Assembly: GCF_002575655.3 (NCBI RefSeq)
Contig: NC_053037.3
Coordinates: forward strand, 572,734,880 to 572,798,879
Direction of reading: 5' to 3'
DNA: 64,000 nt
Origin: Aegilops tauschii subsp. strangulata
Lineage: Eukaryota > Streptophyta > Magnoliopsida > Poales > Poaceae
Shown: positions 60,185 through 64,000 of the stretch, piece by piece
Layout: each line of letters starts with the position of its first letter
How positions within the stretch are numbered: position 1 is the first letter of the stretch
Translations under genes and position numbers: made by a program
The notes under the pieces: model-generated
Told to the model about the DNA's origin: nothing
The model's input: the letters and a program-made list of their open reading frames with translations, nothing else
The model's database searches: none

Positions 60185-60574
60185 GACAATTATTATCCAC
60201 TATCATCGTCCTTATATCCATCATGCTTGCTATAAGTCGCAGTCGATGCAATATAGGTCTGTCAGATCTTACATCAAGATCCGTGCAAAACTTTCTTTTC
60301 AGATTTTCATTTTCTCTCTTAAATCTTAGTCCAGTGAGACATATAGCCACACCGTAGAACAGGGGCTCGAGCGCCATTAATGGAGACGCTGGGAGGGAGG
60401 TGCGCGGCAGGTAGCGGTCAAAGGGCTCTCCTGCCGATGAGCACGCGCAGGGGTCTGATCGCACGCCTCCCGTACTCAAATAGCTACCCCGCACGACACC
60501 TCCTAGCCGATAAAAAAGGGGACGCGTGGCGGCACGTAATTGGTAAGTAGAAAACCCACGGTTTCAATAATACT
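60185..60574. other. Host-gene 3-prime flank, copy B
   Basis: Near-identical to the copy A flank up to GGCACGTAATTGGTAAG. No gene or RNA recognised. Confidence 0.6.
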
Positions 60575-63480
60575 TGTGCTTCCGATTTGTAATGCGACAG
60601 CACTTGTTCCAAAATGACTTTGTTGATTGCTAATGTGCGCAACTTCGCAATCGGACAGAAAAATTTCCACAGCATGTTGGTGCCATGTCATGACACCATG
60701 CCAAGTTTCATGATTTTCACGCATGTTTTGGATTTATAGGAATTAAAAAACCAAGTTTCTCAATCTTTCCGGCCGAGCCACGACGCCCAGATGTTTGAAT
60801 TTCATTCCCATTTCTTGCATGGGACCTAGAAATTCACCCAAGCACACACATGTGATTTTTTAACCAACTTTGGTGCACTGGAGCATGTGCTTGTAGTTCA
60901 AATTTGAATTATGCACATTAAATGCCCAGAAACTCAATTAATGTATAAGAAAGGCCAAACAAACCCCGAAAAATTCCAAAATTAAACACAACACTACTGT
61001 TGTTCTATGTTGACACTAGATTTTTTTTGAAAGCAATAAGAGGCAACGGATATCGTTCCATCCCCAAAGGTGGCACGTTCCCTACCGAAACCATCACGCT
61101 TGTTGTGAGAAGCTCTGGTCTGTGAGAAGCTTATACCCAAACCTGCCCCAAATGGGACAAAATTTTTACCACGGCATGTTGATGACGCTCCATGATAGCA
61201 TGCCAACTTTCCGGAATTTCAGACGAGTCTTGGATTTACTAGAATTTAAAAACCAGGAATCTCAACGTTTTGCCGGCAATCAACAGTGCCCTGGTGTTTG
61301 AATTTCATTCACATTTCTTGCACGGGACCTAGAAATTCACCCAAGGACACACATGTGATTTTTCAACCAACTTTGGTGCACTGGAGCATGTGCTTGTAGG
61401 TCAAATTTGAATTATGCACATTAAATGCCCAAAAACTCAATTAATGTATATAAAAGGCCAAACGAACCCCAAAAAATTCCAAAATTAAACACAACACTAT
61501 TGTTGTTCTATGTTGACACTAGAAATTTTTTGAAATCAATAAGAGGCAACGGATATCATTCCGTCCCCAAAGGTGGCACGTTCTCTACCGAAACCATCAC
61601 ACTTGTTGTGAGAAGCTCTGGTATTTGAGAAGCTTATACCCAAACCTGCCCCAAATGGGACAAAAATTTTACCACGGCATGTTGATGCAGCTCCATGATA
61701 GCATGCCAAGTTTCACGAATTTCAGACGAGTTTTGGATTTGCTAGAATTTAAAACCAGGTATCTCAATGTTTTGCCGGCAATCAACAGTGCCCTGGTGTT
61801 TGCATTTCATTCCCATTTCTTGCATGGGACCTAGAAATTCACCCAAGGACACACATGTGATTTTTCAACAAACTTTGGTGCACTGGAGCATGTGCTTGTA
61901 GTTCAAATTTGAATTATGCACATTAAATGCCCAGAAACTCAATTAATGTATAAGAAAGGCCAAACAAACCCCGAAAAATTCCAAAATTCAACACAACACT
62001 ACTGTTGTTCTATATTGACACTAGATTTTTTTTGAAAGCAATAAGAGGCAACGGATATCGTTCCGTCCCCAAAGATGGCACGTTCCCTACCGAAACCATC
62101 ACGCTTGCTGTGAGAAGATCCGGTTTGTGAGAAGCTTATACCCAAACCTGCCCCAAATGGGACAAAAAATTTACCACGGCATGTTGATGCCGCTCCATGA
62201 TAGCATGCAAACTTTCATGAATTTCAGACGAGTTTTGGATTTACTAGAATTTAAAAACCAGGCATCTCAACGTTTTGCCGGCAATCAACAGTGCCCTGGT
62301 GTTTGAATTTCATTCCCATTTCTTGCATGGGACCTAAAAATTCACCCATGGACACACATGTGATTTTTCAACCAACTTTGGTGCACTGGAGCATGTGCTT
62401 GTAGTTCAAATTTGAATTATGCACATTAAATGCCCAGAAACCCAATTAATGTATAAAAAAGGCCAAACGAACCCCGAAAAATTCCAAAATTAAACACAAC
62501 ACTCCTGTTGTTCTATGTTGACACTCGAAGAATTATGAAAGCAATAAGAGGCAACGGATATTGTTTCGTCGCCAAAGGTGGCACGTTCCCTACCGAAGCC
62601 ATCACGCTTGTTGTGAGAAGCTCTGGTTTGTTAGAAGCTTATACCCAAACCCGCCCCAAATGGGACAATTTTTTTACCACAGAATGTTGATGCCGCTCCA
62701 TGATAGCATGCCAAGTTTCATGAATTTCAGATGAGTTTTGTATTTACTAGAATTTAAAAACCAGGTATCTCAATGTTTTGCTGGCAATCAACAATGCCCT
62801 GGTGTTTGAAATTCATTCCCTTTTCTTGCATGGGACCTAAGCATGCATCCAAGGACATAGATTTGATTTTTCAACCAATTTATATGCACTGGAGCATGTG
62901 CATATATTTCAAATTTGAATTATGCACATAAAATGCCTAGAAAACCCAGTTAATGTATAAAAATGTCCAAACGAACCCCGAAAAATTCCAAAACTTAACA
63001 CAACACTCCTGTTGTTCTATGTTGGCACTAGAAATTTTTTGAAAGCAATAAGAGGCAACGGATGTCGTTTCGTCCCCAAAGGTGGCACGTTCCGTACCGA
63101 AACCATCACGCTTGTTGCGAGAAGCTCTGGTTTGTGAGAAGCTTATACCCAAACCTGCCCCAAATGGGACAAATTTTTTACCACGTCATGTTGATGCCGC
63201 TCCATGATAGCATGCCAAGTTTCATGAATTTCAGACGAGTTTTGGATTTACTGGAATTTAAAAACCAGGTATCTTAACGTTTTGCCGGCAATCAACAGTG
63301 CCCTGGTGTTTAAAATTCATTCCCATTTCTTGCATGGGACCTAAGCATTCACCCAAGGACACAGATTTGATTTTTCAACCAATTTAAATGCACCGGAGCA
63401 TGTGCATGTAGTTTAATTTTGAATTGTGCACCTGAAATGGCTAGAAAACTAATTTAATGTATAAAATGTCCAAACAAACC
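60575..63480. repeat. Tandem array of about 500-bp units, copy B (5 units plus a divergent lead unit)
   Basis: TATGTTGACACTAG-type phrases lie at about 61,006, 61,508, 62,010, 62,513 and 63,016, one more than in copy A. Unit 2 has GAAATCAATAAG on the left and TCTGGTATTTGAG on the right. Unit 3 has GAAAGCAATAAG on the left and AAAGATGGC with AGATCCGG on the right. The single unit 2 of copy A combines the left of B2 with the right of B3. Confidence 0.92.
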
Positions 63481-64000
63481 CTGAATAATTCCAATTCTTT
63501 TATGATACACATATAGTTGCATGTTCACTGCAGATAAAAGGTCTAGCAATTCAAACACCTTCCATTGCCGCTGTGACCCCATTATGTAATTCAAATCAAG
63601 ATGAAAAATCAAGTAGATCCCACACGGCTTATTATCACCAACCGTGTGAGATGTAGTACAAAATATCCTGGAGCACCGTCGGTGTATAGTACGCGTATGG
63701 CTTACGCGAGAAGGTGCGTCGGCTACAGTCCACAGCCAGCCTGTCAAGCACACTAGCTCGCTCCCCAAATACTCCCGCCTCTGCATCCCTCGCAATCTCG
63801 AAAATATTACTGCCTCGTAATCTCGAAAATATCTATCGCCTGGAAGGTTTTAATATTTCATAGCATACGATTAGTATGTGCGGACCGTGTGCGATGTCTG
63901 TTACTCCAGCTCTGCTTCAGTCCCTTGATTCAAAATTTTAGTAGCCCCGGCATTTTACTCCCGCCTCTGCATCCCTCCCAATCTCAAAAATATCTGCTCG
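63481..64000. other. Upstream region of an AP2/ERF-like gene, copy B
   Basis: This matches 40,086-40,605 of copy A up to the window edge (ATATCTGCTCG). By collinearity a second AP2/ERF-like start codon would fall about 240 bp beyond 64,000; it is not visible. Confidence 0.6.

Larger units (their letters stand above)
49456..64000. repeat. Second copy of a large tandem duplication (copy B)
   Basis: From GCCACCACCACATCCCACC onward the sequence matches 26,628-40,605 in the same order and orientation, with scattered substitutions and small indels. The offset is about 22,858 bp in the transposase, 22,902 at the CACTA end and 23,395 after an extra 502-bp repeat unit. The copy lacks the CACTA 5-prime end, the TGG on that side and the host-gene start. 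The simplest reading is a direct tandem duplication of about 22.8 kb whose junction is at about 49,455. Confidence 0.9.

Noticed and set aside
1..64000. LTR retrotransposons
   Set aside because: They are common in grass genomes, but no paired LTRs, primer-binding site, or gag/pol motifs were seen in this window.

Overview
The window looks like nuclear, repeat-rich intergenic DNA of a grass, most likely Triticeae-type (wheat, barley or rye relatives). The reasons are two CACTA (En/Spm-like) transposons with GC-rich subterminal repeats, plant GT-AG introns, an AP2/ERF-domain gene, short TIR elements and long tandem arrays. The species assignment is inference. No rRNA, tRNA, CRISPR or prokaryotic genes were recognised.

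Region 1 (1-25,367) is a satellite array with a monomer of about 337 bp, roughly 75 copies, running off the left edge. The first about 19.4 kb is a higher-order repeat. A canonical eight-monomer unit (about 2.69 kb) and shortened 5-, 6- and 7-monomer versions form a 19-monomer super-period of about 6.39 kb. The last 6 kb are divergent single monomers, and the array ends in a small inverted copy of its own monomer.

Region 2 (25,413-41,669) holds a 3-prime CACTA fragment, then the promoter and first codons of a small Ala-rich/coiled-coil host gene. That gene is split in codon 19 by a complete 10,315-bp CACTA element (26,222-36,536) with matching ends and a TGG target-site duplication. The element carries a TNP2-type transposase gene and a second Transposase_24-type gene, both with lesions. 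Downstream lie the rest of the host gene, an array of about 500-bp repeats and an apparently intact AP2/ERF-like gene.

Region 3 (41,670-49,455) has two short TIR elements, a (TA)n tract, an uncharacterised AT-rich stretch dense in GTACTGAT/GAACTGAT motifs with GC-rich islands, an orphan 5-prime end of a different CACTA family, and a GC-rich repeated block.

Region 4 (49,456-64,000) is a second, highly similar copy of 26,628-40,605: CACTA interior and 3-prime end, host-gene 3-prime part and the 500-bp array. The layout fits a direct tandem duplication with a unit of about 22.8 kb and its junction in GCC-rich sequence. It postdates the CACTA insertion. The two copies carry different frameshifts and stops, so neither transposase gene is fully open, although each is intact where the other is broken. 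In the second gene some lesions are shared and therefore older than the duplication. Nothing past 64,000 is visible, but a second AP2 gene would be expected about 240 bp beyond the right edge.
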